A stretch of 15,223 nt of DNA, taken from the NCBI GenBank assembly GCA_002473165.1, contig DKSD01000084.1, positions 1 to 15,223 on the forward strand. Reading direction: 5' to 3'. This DNA comes from Succinatimonas sp. UBA7265 (GTDB lineage Bacteria; Pseudomonadota; Gammaproteobacteria; Enterobacterales; Succinivibrionaceae). The notes under the pieces were generated by a model. It ran no database searches, was not told the origin of the DNA, and saw only the letters and a list, made by a program, of their open reading frames with translations. Of this stretch, positions 5,258 through 11,955 are shown piece by piece (the first letter of the stretch is position 1; every line of letters begins with the position of its first letter). Position numbers and translations under genes: made by a program.

Positions 5258-6856
5258 ATGACAGACAGCAAAGTTCTGATTGAAAGCGGCAAAGCGGTGC
5301 TCGGCATCGAGTTCGGCTCAACGAGGATCAAAGGCGTCCTCATAGATCCGGCCTCAGGCGAGGTCATCGCCTCAGGCGACCACACCTGGGAAAACCGCCT
5401 GGAAAACGGCCTGTGGACCTATCACGAGGATGAGATCATCGCAGGGCTTCAGGACACCTACAAAAACGTGGCCGCCGATGTGAAAAAGCGTTACGGCGCG
5501 CCTTTAAAAAAGCTCGGCGCCTTGGGCATCAGCGCCATGATGCACGGCTACCTGCCCTTTGACAAGGACGGGAAACTCATCGCCGCGTTCCGCACCTGGC
5601 GCAACACGAACACCCGCAAGGCCTCGGAGAAACTCACGGAGCTCTTTGGCTTTAACATCCCCGAGCGCTGGTCGGTCTCCCACCTCTACCAGTGCATGCT
5701 CGACAAAGAGGCGCACTTAAAGGATCTCTGCTCTTTCACGACGCTGTCAGGCTTCATCCACTGGAAGCTCACCGACCGCCGCGTGCTGGGCATAGGCGAT
5801 GCCGCCGGCATGTTCCCCATAGATTCCGACAGCCATGACTACCGCAAGGACTTTGCCGAAAAGTTCGACGCCGTGATCAAAGAGCACGGCTACAGCTTTA
5901 AAATTTTGGATCTGCTTCCTCAGGTGCTCGTCGCAGGGCAGGACGCCGGCACTCTCACGGAAGAGGGCGCAAAACTTCTGGATCCGTCAGGCGTCCTTGA
6001 AGCCGGGGTGCCGATGTGCCCGCCTGAGGGCGACGCCGGCACAGGCATGGTAGCCACGAACAGCGTCGGCGTGCGCACCGGCAACGTCTCTGCCGGCACG
6101 TCAATCTTTGCGATGATCGTGCTCGAGCGCGCCTTAAAGGGTCTCCACCGCGAGATCGACAACGTCACGACTCCTGACGGCTCGCAGGTGGCCATGGTGC
6201 ACGCCAACAACTGCACCTCAGACCTCAACGCCTGGGTGGGGATCTTCCGCGAGTTCGCCAAGGCCTCGGGCCATGAGATGTCCGACACCGAGCTCTTCTC
6301 GCTGCTCTACAACCGCGCGCTCACCGACGCGGATCCCGACTGCGGCGGCGTGCTCTCCTACGGCTACCTCTCAGGCGAGTTCATCACCGGCATGGAGGAA
6401 GGCCGCCCGCTGCTCGTGCGCACCCCTGAGGCGCATTTCACGCTGGGCAACCTGATGCGCTCGAACCTCTGTACCTCGCTGGGAGCCATCAGGCTGGGCA
6501 TGGACATCTTAAAGAAAGAGCATGTAAAGATCGACAAGCTCTTAGGCCACGGCGGCCTGTTTAAGACCAAAGGCGTGGGCCAGACCATCATGGCCGACGC
6601 GCTCGACACTCCGGTGTGGGTCATGACGACCGCCGGCGAAGGCGGCCCGTGGGGCATGGCCGTGCTCGCGGCCTATCTCATTGAGAAAGACCAGGGCGAG
6701 ACGCTGCCGCACTTCCTCGACACACGGATCTTCAAGGACGCCGCCGGCACGAAGGTCGATCCCGATGAGAAAGGCGTCAAGGGCTTTGACGCGTTCATGA
6801 AGCGCTATGTCGCCTGCCTGCCGGCGGAGAAAGCCGCCTGCGAAACCCTGAAATAA
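5258..6856 (+). CDS. FGGY-family carbohydrate kinase, probably a pentulokinase
   Basis: This 532-aa kinase has the two-domain FGGY fold. The N-terminal phosphate-binding strand is GIEFGSTRIKGVLID at 16-30. The probable catalytic aspartate is D259 in PEGDAGTGM, followed by GNVSAGTS. The second domain has a modified nucleotide-binding region, HGGLFKTKGVGQ from 431, and GEGGPWGMAVLAAY. It should phosphorylate a ketopentose or similar sugar with ATP. The long form and divergent motifs resemble proteins usually annotated xylulokinase or L-ribulokinase, but the substrate is not certain. No isomerase, epimerase or sugar transporter is adjacent, so it stands apart from a full pathway operon. The LacI-type operator upstream suggests sugar-dependent induction. 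A 13-bp terminator follows. Confidence 0.87.
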   Translation: MTDSKVLIESGKAVLGIEFGSTRIKGVLIDPASGEVIASGDHTWENRLENGLWTYHEDEIIAGLQDTYKNVAADVKKRYGAPLKKLGALGISAMMHGYLPFDKDGKLIAAFRTWRNTNTRKASEKLTELFGFNIPERWSVSHLYQCMLDKEAHLKDLCSFTTLSGFIHWKLTDRRVLGIGDAAGMFPIDSDSHDYRKDFAEKFDAVIKEHGYSFKILDLLPQVLVAGQDAGTLTEEGAKLLDPSGVLEAGVPMCPPEGDAGTGMVATNSVGVRTGNVSAGTSIFAMIVLERALKGLHREIDNVTTPDGSQVAMVHANNCTSDLNAWVGIFREFAKASGHEMSDTELFSLLYNRALTDADPDCGGVLSYGYLSGEFITGMEEGRPLLVRTPEAHFTLGNLMRSNLCTSLGAIRLGMDILKKEHVKIDKLLGHGGLFKTKGVGQTIMADALDTPVWVMTTAGEGGPWGMAVLAAYLIEKDQGETLPHFLDTRIFKDAAGTKVDPDEKGVKGFDAFMKRYVACLPAEKAACETLK

Positions 6857-6873
6857 CCCAGGGCGCAAACATC

Positions 6874-6912
6874 AGGCCCCGCGCGATGCTTTCGCGCGGG
6901 GCCTTGTTTTTT
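6874..6912 (+). terminator. Terminator after the FGGY kinase
   Basis: A perfect 13-bp stem AGGCCCCGCGCGA/TCGCGCGGGGCCT encloses the loop TGCTT and is followed by TGTTTTTT. It lies between the convergent kinase (stop 6856) and the exported-protein gene (stop 6925, minus strand). It is clearly oriented for the kinase but can also block leftward transcription. Confidence 0.9.
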
Positions 6913-6924
6913 CAGAAGGGATGA

Positions 6925-7482
6925 TCAGTCAGGATCGGCTTTGCCTTCTGAGGATTTGATCCCGTCGAGCGCCTCAAAGCCCAGTTTCCTGCAGCTGTCA
7001 AACTCCGCGGCGTTTAAGGCGAACACATGGGCGTTGTACAGATGCCCCGAGGGCGCGGCGAACTGCACCGTGACCACATGGTATTCAGCCCCGGAGATCG
7101 CGACGGTGTAATCCTTGGAAAGCGCCGGGCGGCCGCCGATGCGCACGCTTTCGGCCCGCTCTGAGCTCACGGTGCGCGTGCCGTTTTTGGCCAAAAGCGG
7201 CCCGAGGTAGTCGTCAAACTGCTGCGGCGTGGGCAGCGTGTCCCCTTCCTTGCGCTCAGCGCCGGTGTTGTCCACCCTCACGGCGCAGCCGCTTTTCGTC
7301 CCGGCGGTAAGCAGCGTCCCCAGCTGATCGGCCTTGGGGCTTTCGGCTTTCTCGACCTTCCACTCATCGCCAAAGCTGATGCGATCGCCTGCCACGAGCG
7401 CAAAATCCTGAGCCTGGCACAGCGGCAGAGCGCAAAGCGATAAGGCCGCGGCTGCGGCCTTGCGGAGTTTTGACAGCGGCAT
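6925..7482 (-). CDS. Exported protein of unknown function
   Basis: This 185-aa protein has a clear Sec signal peptide: KLRK at the N-terminus, an Ala/Leu/Cys core, and a likely cleavage after CQA at residue 24. A lipobox is not convincing because Leu precedes Cys22. The mature part of about 160 residues looks like a compact alpha/beta domain with alternating strands (GAEYHVVTVQFA, LYNAHVFALNAAEF). It has two Cys, in SGCAV and FDSCRK, which could form a periplasmic disulfide. I do not recognise the family. AAGGA about 9-10 nt upstream supports the start. The gene is alone on its strand, between convergent kinase and divergent corA. A periplasmic location is inferred; nothing in the context defines its role. 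Confidence 0.72.
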   Translation of the reverse strand: MPLSKLRKAAAAALSLCALPLCQAQDFALVAGDRISFGDEWKVEKAESPKADQLGTLLTAGTKSGCAVRVDNTGAERKEGDTLPTPQQFDDYLGPLLAKNGTRTVSSERAESVRIGGRPALSKDYTVAISGAEYHVVTVQFAAPSGHLYNAHVFALNAAEFDSCRKLGFEALDGIKSSEGKADPD

Positions 7483-7518
7483 GGGGCGTTTTCCTTAAGC
7501 GGGCGAAAAATCCCTCAT

Positions 7519-7547
7519 ATCTTAAATTGCGCCTGCCGCGCATACAA
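7519..7547 (-). promoter_or_regulatory. Candidate promoter of the exported-protein gene
   Basis: In minus-strand sense, TTGTAT (7542-7547) and TAAGAT (7519-7524) are separated by exactly 17 bp, each matching four of six consensus bases. Transcription would start near 7512, giving a 5' UTR of about 30 nt that includes the AAGGA ribosome binding site. Confidence 0.4.
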
Positions 7548-7548
7548 G

Positions 7549-7786
7549 CGCCTGAAGGCTCAGGCGGGATTTTTTGCCCGGACGCTTTGGTTTTTTTGCT
7601 CAGGCGCTTTCATCTCAGGTTATGATATGCACCGACATGGCAGCCGCCCCTTTGGGGCCTTTCCGGAAAGCCAAGGCGCTGTCTTTAAACAAAATCACAA
7701 ACGATGCGTGCTCCGGCACGCTCCCGTGCAGGGCCTGGTTCCTGCCGCCATCTATATCAGCTTATTGCTGTGAACGGGAGATAGCT
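7549..7786 (+). other. Long corA upstream/leader region with alternative hairpins
   Basis: About 300 bases separate the exported-protein start from corA. They contain a 7-bp hairpin CGCCTGA/TCAGGCG (7549-7566), a possible -10 TATGAT (7621-7626) without a good -35, a GCCCC/GGGGC hairpin (7646-7658), and the palindrome CTTTCCGGAAAG (7659-7670). A chain of competing stems follows: 7706-7711 with 7716-7721, 7716-7720 with 7725-7729, and 7728-7732 with 7741-7745. The first two cannot form together. Short ORFs here have no convincing SD. A regulatory leader is plausible, since Salmonella corA has a regulated leader with a short peptide, but the structure here is only a proposal. Confidence 0.4.
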
Positions 7787-8737
7787 ATGATCACTGCCTG
7801 CCGTCTCAATGACGACGATACCCTTTCCCTGAGCACCGTCACCCCCGGCGATCCCCTGCCTTCAGACGTCATCTGGCTCGACGTGAACCAGCCTGGCGAC
7901 GAAGAGCGCGACTGGCTGGAGAAACTCTTTGTCGAGGATGTCCCTGAAGAGGACGAGATGGACGACATCGAGTCATCGTCGCGTTTTCGCATGGGCCCTG
8001 ACGGCGTCCACATCCTGTCGCTGTTCCCGCAGCGCCTGGCCAACGACACCCACGGCGTCAACATGTCGTTTACCATGCGCAAAAACCTGCTCATCTCCTT
8101 CCGCGAGGAGGATGTCTCCATCGTCAGGCTGCTGCGCTTTTACATCCGCCACAACAAGACGGACATCCGCTCCTCGCTCGACGTGCTGCTCAAGCTTCAG
8201 GATCTTAAAGTCGATCAGCTCTCCGATCTCATAGAGGACGCGTACAGCACCCTCGATGAAACGGCCGATCAGATCCTCGATGAGGAGCACGTGGAGGAGA
8301 TCCTCCACGAGCTCATCAATCAGGAGGAGTTAAATTCCCAGATCCTGCAGGCGCTGTACGATACCCGCCGCGCGCTGCGCTTTGTGAAAAAGACGTTTGA
8401 GACGACGCTCGACGATCGCCAGGAGCGCAGCATCGACGAGGTGTTAAACGACATCGAGTCCATCCTGCCGCATACCCAGTTTCTGGCCAACAAGATCAAC
8501 TTCCAGCTCGAGACGTCCATGGGCTACACGAACCACAAGCAGAACAAGATCATCAAGATCTTCTCAGTGGCGGCAGTGGTCTTCATGCCGCCGACCTGGA
8601 TCGCCTCCATTTACGGCATGAACTTCTCGAACATGCCCGAGCTCACCTGGCAGTTCGGCTACCCCTTCTCCATAGGCCTCATGGCAATCTCAGCCCTGCT
8701 GACCTACCTGTTCTTCAAAAAACGCGGCTGGCTGTAA
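7787..8737 (+). CDS. corA: Magnesium/cobalt transporter CorA
   Basis: This 316-aa protein is identical in length to E. coli CorA. CorA is a homopentameric inner-membrane channel that imports Mg2+ (also Co2+ and Ni2+). The N-terminal two thirds form the acidic cytoplasmic funnel with long helices. TM1 (KIFSVAAVVFMPPTWIASI) ends in the selectivity motif G277-M278-N279 (YGMNF). The loop MPELTWQFGYP and TM2 follow, and the protein ends in the basic tail FKKRGWL, as in the family. The frame is open 71 codons further upstream, but the start at 7787 is chosen because GGGAG lies 7 nt before it and the family begins at this point. It is followed by a terminator and is therefore a single-gene unit. The preceding region may sense Mg2+ or be regulated by PhoP; neither is shown by sequence. 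Confidence 0.95.
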   Translation: MITACRLNDDDTLSLSTVTPGDPLPSDVIWLDVNQPGDEERDWLEKLFVEDVPEEDEMDDIESSSRFRMGPDGVHILSLFPQRLANDTHGVNMSFTMRKNLLISFREEDVSIVRLLRFYIRHNKTDIRSSLDVLLKLQDLKVDQLSDLIEDAYSTLDETADQILDEEHVEEILHELINQEELNSQILQALYDTRRALRFVKKTFETTLDDRQERSIDEVLNDIESILPHTQFLANKINFQLETSMGYTNHKQNKIIKIFSVAAVVFMPPTWIASIYGMNFSNMPELTWQFGYPFSIGLMAISALLTYLFFKKRGWL

Positions 8738-8742
8738 GCCCT

Positions 8743-8774
8743 GCCGCGGCTTGTAAAAGGCCGCGGCCGTTTTT
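8743..8774 (+). terminator. Terminator after corA
   Basis: An 8-bp stem GCCGCGGC/GCCGCGGC encloses the 9-nt loop TTGTAAAAG. It is followed by CG and a run of five T at 8770-8774. The spacing from the corA stop (8737) is 5 nt. Confidence 0.8.
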
Positions 8775-8790
8775 ATACTTCTATACAAGT

Positions 8791-8851
8791 TTCAGGCGGC
8801 TCAGCCTGAATGATTAAGCAGGCCGCGGCGCTTGAATGCGCCGCGCTTTTT
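8791..8851 (+). promoter_or_regulatory. Double hairpin in front of the LysR gene, possible attenuator
   Basis: The first hairpin is TTCAGGC/GCCTGAA (8791-8797 with 8804-8810). The second is GCGGCGC/GCGCCGC (8825-8831 with 8838-8844, loop TTGAAT), followed by GC and five T at 8847-8851. The GGAG ribosome binding site begins on the next base. A terminator-like hairpin in the leader directly before the SD suggests attenuation or limiting of regulator synthesis. TATACT at 8774-8779 is a possible -10 upstream. Confidence 0.45.
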
Positions 8852-8860
8852 GGAGATTTT

Positions 8861-9811
8861 ATGACCCTGCAGCAGCTGCGCTACGTGCTGACCATTTGCG
8901 ACACCGGCTCTTTAAGCCGGGCCTCCGAGCGCCTTTACGTCGCCCAGCCCTCGCTCTCCTCGGCGCTGTCCTCGCTTGAGGACGAGCTGGGGATCCGCAT
9001 CTTCAGGCGCACAGCCCGCGGCGTCACCCCGACGCCGCAGGGCTCCGATTTTCTCTCGCGCGCCCGCGAGCTGTACGCCGGCTACCAGGATCTCATGAGC
9101 AGGTATTCAGGCGACGGCGGGCAGCGCAAGAAATTCGGCGTCTCGACCCAGCACTACTCCTTTGCCGTCAAATCGTTCGTCGAGATGGTCAAAGGCTACA
9201 ACACGGCCGAGTACGATTTCGCCATCCGCGAGACCACGACCATGAAGGTGCTCGACGACGTCTCGACGCTGCGCTCGCAAATAGGGATCATCTACCTCTC
9301 GGACTTCAACCGCAGCGCCATAGCCAAGCTTTTGCGCTCCAAGGAACTGCTGTTTACCCCGCTGTGCAACTGCCGCACCTTTGTCTATCTGTACAAAGGC
9401 CATCCGCTGGCACAGGAGCATGAGATCACCTTAAAGATGCTCGCGCCCTACCCCAACCTGTCTTTTGAGCAGGGCGACGGGCTGTCGTTTTACCTTGCCG
9501 AGGAGATCTTCTCGGACAACGAATACCAGCGCCAGATCATGGTCACCGATCGCGCCACCATGGTGAACCTCATGATCGGGCTTAACGGCTATACGCTGTG
9601 CTCTGGGATCTTCTGCGAGGAGCTCAACGGCACCGACTACACGGCCGTGCCCTTCCGCAACGAGGATCCGGGCAAATCCGACATCATGGAAATAGGCTAT
9701 GTCACCCGCAAGGGCCTGGCGCCGTCGGCGTTAACCGAGGAATACATCAGCCTGATGCGCCAGGCTTTAAGCGCCGATCCGCACGCCGCCCCGGCCGCGG
9801 ATCCGGCCTGA
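8861..9811 (+). CDS. LysR-family transcriptional regulator
   Basis: This 316-aa regulator has the LysR winged helix-turn-helix at residues 1-60 (QLRYVLTICDTGSLSRASERLYVAQPSLS split around the turn, then LEDELGIRIFRRTARGVTPTPQG). The effector-binding domain fills the rest, and the protein ends in a Pro/Ala-rich tail. The ATG at 8861 is chosen over one 17 codons upstream: GGAG stands 5 nt before it and LysR proteins start a few residues ahead of this helix. The gene lies immediately upstream of, and in the same direction as, the oxidoreductase/ligase operon. The intergenic region holds T-N11-A boxes, so control of that operon is likely. Autoregulation through those boxes is less likely because they lie after the gene. 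The inducer is unknown; an arylacetate or branched acid would fit. Confidence 0.9.
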   Translation: MTLQQLRYVLTICDTGSLSRASERLYVAQPSLSSALSSLEDELGIRIFRRTARGVTPTPQGSDFLSRARELYAGYQDLMSRYSGDGGQRKKFGVSTQHYSFAVKSFVEMVKGYNTAEYDFAIRETTTMKVLDDVSTLRSQIGIIYLSDFNRSAIAKLLRSKELLFTPLCNCRTFVYLYKGHPLAQEHEITLKMLAPYPNLSFEQGDGLSFYLAEEIFSDNEYQRQIMVTDRATMVNLMIGLNGYTLCSGIFCEELNGTDYTAVPFRNEDPGKSDIMEIGYVTRKGLAPSALTEEYISLMRQALSADPHAAPAADPA

Positions 9812-9820
9812 GCGCGCGGT

Positions 9821-9923
9821 TATAGACTGGTTCTATGGCTTTCAATCAAAAAATAATATTGGATTGATACTCCAGTCTGCATGCATACTAGCCTCAAGTT
9901 AAATACCGATCCGCATCACATTT
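9821..9923 (+). promoter_or_regulatory. Operator/promoter region of the oxidoreductase operon
   Basis: ATAGA-N5-TCTAT (9822-9836) contains a symmetric T-N11-A LysR-type box. A second T-N11-A with TAT/ATA ends lies at 9857-9869. They sit within nested inverted repeats: AGACTGG (9824-9830) with CCAGTCT (9872-9878), and TCAATC (9842-9847) with GATTGA (9862-9867). CATACT (9884-9889) is a weak -10. A CRP-like site with one good half (ATCACATTT, 9915-9923) lies downstream of this. The first gene has GAGGA 7 nt before its ATG. Confidence 0.5.
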
Positions 9924-9948
9924 TGCAGCGGGTCTTGAGGACGGATAC

Positions 9949-10488
9949 ATGCACGAAATACTGTGGCACGGCCGCGGAGGCCAGGGGGCGTTTACCGCCG
10001 CCAAACTGCTCGCTGCCGCCTGGGTGTTCGCAGATGACGGACACAGCGCCTTAGCCTGGCCGTCTTTCGGCCCTGAGCGCCGCGGCGCTCCGGTGCGCGC
10101 CTTCACCCGCCTCGCAGAGGGCAGGTGCAGCGACCGCTCCGAGATCCGCAAGGCCGACATCAGCGTCTATCTTGACGCCACGCTTTTTGACGCGGACAAA
10201 GCCCGCGAGGAGCTCAAAGCAGGCGGGATCATCCTGTTAAACTCCAGTGAGGCCTCTCCCCTTCCTGAGGCGCTCTCCTATGACGCCTCAAAAACCGCGC
10301 AGGCAATCTTAGGCCGCAACTTCCCCAACACGGCGCTCTTTGGCGCCGCCGCCGCCCTCACCGGCGGGATCAGCCGCACAGACCTCGCAGCAGGCATATC
10401 CGCCTGCCTTAAAAGCGCGATCGCCAAGGCAAATCTTGAGGCCGCGCAGGCAGGCTTTGACGCCCTTGCCTCAAGGGAGGCCGCATGA
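9949..10488 (+). CDS. 2-oxoacid:ferredoxin oxidoreductase, gamma subunit
   Basis: This 179-aa protein is the gamma subunit of a four-subunit pyruvate/2-ketoisovalerate-type oxidoreductase, a cytoplasmic enzyme. The complex converts 2-oxoacid + CoA + oxidised ferredoxin to acyl-CoA + CO2 + reduced ferredoxin, reversibly. Its hallmarks are GRGGQGAFTAAKLLA from residue 8 and WPSFGPERRGAPVRAFTR at 37-54. The full length matches the family. It is the first gene of a five-gene operon whose next start overlaps its stop (ATGA), implying translational coupling. The operon order gamma-delta-alpha-beta is that of archaeal and Thermotoga POR/VOR enzymes, not the single-chain enterobacterial YdbK type. 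Which 2-oxoacid it uses cannot be read from this subunit. Confidence 0.9.
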   Translation: MHEILWHGRGGQGAFTAAKLLAAAWVFADDGHSALAWPSFGPERRGAPVRAFTRLAEGRCSDRSEIRKADISVYLDATLFDADKAREELKAGGIILLNSSEASPLPEALSYDASKTAQAILGRNFPNTALFGAAAALTGGISRTDLAAGISACLKSAIAKANLEAAQAGFDALASREAA

Positions 10489-10790
10489 GCAAGCCGCGCC
10501 TTCATGAAGGTTTCAGCCTTAAGCCGGAGGCGATCCCCTTTGCCCCGGTTTACGAGGCGGGCTTCCTGACCCGGAAAAACGGCGTCTGGCGCAGCGAGCG
10601 CCCCGCGCTCGTCCCTGAGCGCTGCAACGGTTGCCTGCTGTGCGCCCTGTGCTGCCCCGACGGCGCCGTCAAGGCGACCGCGGACGGCAAAGTGGAATTT
10701 GACGAGGATTTTTGCAAAGGCTGCGGACTGTGCGCCCGCGCCTGCCGCCGCGGCGCCCTGACCATGGAGAAGGAGCCCTGCCATGGCTAA
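10485..10790 (+). CDS. 2-oxoacid:ferredoxin oxidoreductase, delta (2x[4Fe-4S]) subunit
   Basis: This 101-aa ferredoxin-like subunit passes electrons from the catalytic subunits to external ferredoxin. Two CxxCxxCxxxC motifs are present. The first is C47, C50, C53 and C57, followed by Pro. The second is C77, C80, C83 and C87, followed by Arg rather than the usual Pro. An extra Cys56 adjoins the first cluster. The N-terminal part of about 40 residues is typical of PorD/KorD. The gene overlaps gamma by 4 bp (ATGA) and alpha by 8 bp, so the operon is tightly coupled. The missing Pro after cluster 2 is a small oddity that could shift its redox potential, but the cluster ligands are intact. Confidence 0.92.
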   Translation: MSKPRLHEGFSLKPEAIPFAPVYEAGFLTRKNGVWRSERPALVPERCNGCLLCALCCPDGAVKATADGKVEFDEDFCKGCGLCARACRRGALTMEKEPCHG

Positions 10791-11955
10791 GCGCTTTTTA
10801 AGCGGCAACGAGGCTTTTGCCGAGGGCGTGAGGCTGGCCCGCCCCCAGGTGATCTCCGCCTACCCCATCACCCCGCAGACGACCTGCGTCGAGGCGCTGG
10901 CCTCCATGGTCGAAAGCGGCGCGCTTGAGGCCGAGTACCTGCACGTCGAGTCCGAGCATTCGGCGCTCTCGGCGGCCATCGGCGCATCCATGGCCGGAGC
11001 GCGCGCCTTTACCGCCACCTCGTCGCAGGGGCTGCTCTATATGGCAGAGTGCCTGGTGTACGCCTCAGGCGGGCTCTACCCGATCGTGATGATGAACGCC
11101 TGCCGCTCGACCGCCCTGCCCTGGAATATCTACTGCGATCAGCGCGACAGCCTGCTGCTGGCAGACTCAGGCTGGATCCAGGCCTACGCGGCCTCAGCCC
11201 AGGAGGCGCTCGATCTGGCGCTCATGAGCTTTGCCATAGCAGAAAGCCCCGAGGTTGCGACCCCGTTTATGGTCTGCCTGGACGGCTTTACGCTCACCCA
11301 CACTTACGAGAGCGTCGAGGTGCCTGAGAGCGCGCAGGCCGACGCGTTTTTGCCTCCGTATAAGACGGAGAACCGCTTTGATTTTGAGAACCCGAAAAAC
11401 CTCGCGTTCAGCGCCGGGCCTGAGACGAATTACCTGTTCAAGCACCAGGAGCAGCAGGGAATGCTCAATGCGCTCAAGGCCGTGCCGCAGACCGAGGCGC
11501 GCTTTGCGCAGATCTTCGGCAGGGCTTACCCCGGGCTTACGGAGGGATATCTGCTCGAAGGAGCCGAGTACGTGCTCATCACCCTGGGCACCGTCACCGG
11601 GATCGCGCAGAAGACTGCCTCAGATCTCAGGGCAGAAGGTTTTGCCGCAGGCGTGCTGCGCCTCCGCTATTTCAGGCCTTTTCCCTCACAGGAGATCGCA
11701 AAGGCCTTAAGGCAGGTCAAAGCCGCGGCCGTGATCGAGCGCGACGTGAGCTTCGGCGCCACCGGGGCCGTGCACCAGAGCGTGTGCGCGGCGCTGCAGC
11801 AGCAGGGGATCACAACCAGGGTGTCCTGCGTCATCGCAGGGCTGGGCGGCGCGGACATCTCAGAGGACGATCTGCGGGGCGTCTTTGCCGATCTGGCGGC
11901 AGGACGGCATGAAACCCGTTTTGCCGGGATCAGGGAGAGGAGAGATGAGCGTTAA
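10783..11955 (+). CDS. 2-oxoacid:ferredoxin oxidoreductase, alpha subunit
   Basis: This 390-aa protein is the PorA/VorA-type alpha subunit, containing the pyrimidine-binding domain that shares TPP with the beta subunit. Motifs visible are SGNEAFAEG at 7-15, YPITPQT at 27-33, HVESEHSALSAAIGASMAGAR, and ATSSQGLLYM. A C-terminal domain (LRLRYFRPFP, later IERDVSFGATGAVHQ) is typical of the family's transketolase-C region. YPITPQT is diagnostic of pyruvate/2-ketoisovalerate oxidoreductases. Length is the family norm. The start codon lies inside the end of delta. The tail is unusually charged (AGIRERRDER), and its last codons overlap the beta start by 11 bp. The substrate may be pyruvate, a branched or an aromatic 2-oxoacid; the adjacent acid-CoA ligase favours the latter two. 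Confidence 0.92.
   Translation: MAKRFLSGNEAFAEGVRLARPQVISAYPITPQTTCVEALASMVESGALEAEYLHVESEHSALSAAIGASMAGARAFTATSSQGLLYMAECLVYASGGLYPIVMMNACRSTALPWNIYCDQRDSLLLADSGWIQAYAASAQEALDLALMSFAIAESPEVATPFMVCLDGFTLTHTYESVEVPESAQADAFLPPYKTENRFDFENPKNLAFSAGPETNYLFKHQEQQGMLNALKAVPQTEARFAQIFGRAYPGLTEGYLLEGAEYVLITLGTVTGIAQKTASDLRAEGFAAGVLRLRYFRPFPSQEIAKALRQVKAAAVIERDVSFGATGAVHQSVCAALQQQGITTRVSCVIAGLGGADISEDDLRGVFADLAAGRHETRFAGIRERRDER

Noticed and set aside
7549..7575. Hairpin plus T6 read as a terminator at the left of the corA leader
   Set aside because: No plus-strand gene ends just before it, the stem is separated from the T-run by GGA, and it lies between divergent starts; a regulatory or chance structure is equally likely.
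7627..7773. A 48-codon ORF in the corA leader, a possible CorL-like leader peptide
   Set aside because: Only a weak AGG precedes it, its ATG overlaps the best -10 candidate (7621-7626) and would not be transcribed from that promoter, and it lacks the proline or acidic runs seen in Mg2+-sensing leader peptides.
7574..7786. 71-codon N-terminal extension of CorA
   Set aside because: E. coli-length CorA starts at 7787 with a good SD, and the extension overlaps promoter and leader features.
8810..8860. Upstream ATG for the LysR protein
   Set aside because: It would place 17 extra residues before a DNA-binding domain that normally starts at once, and translation would run through the hairpin; GGAG is well spaced to 8861.
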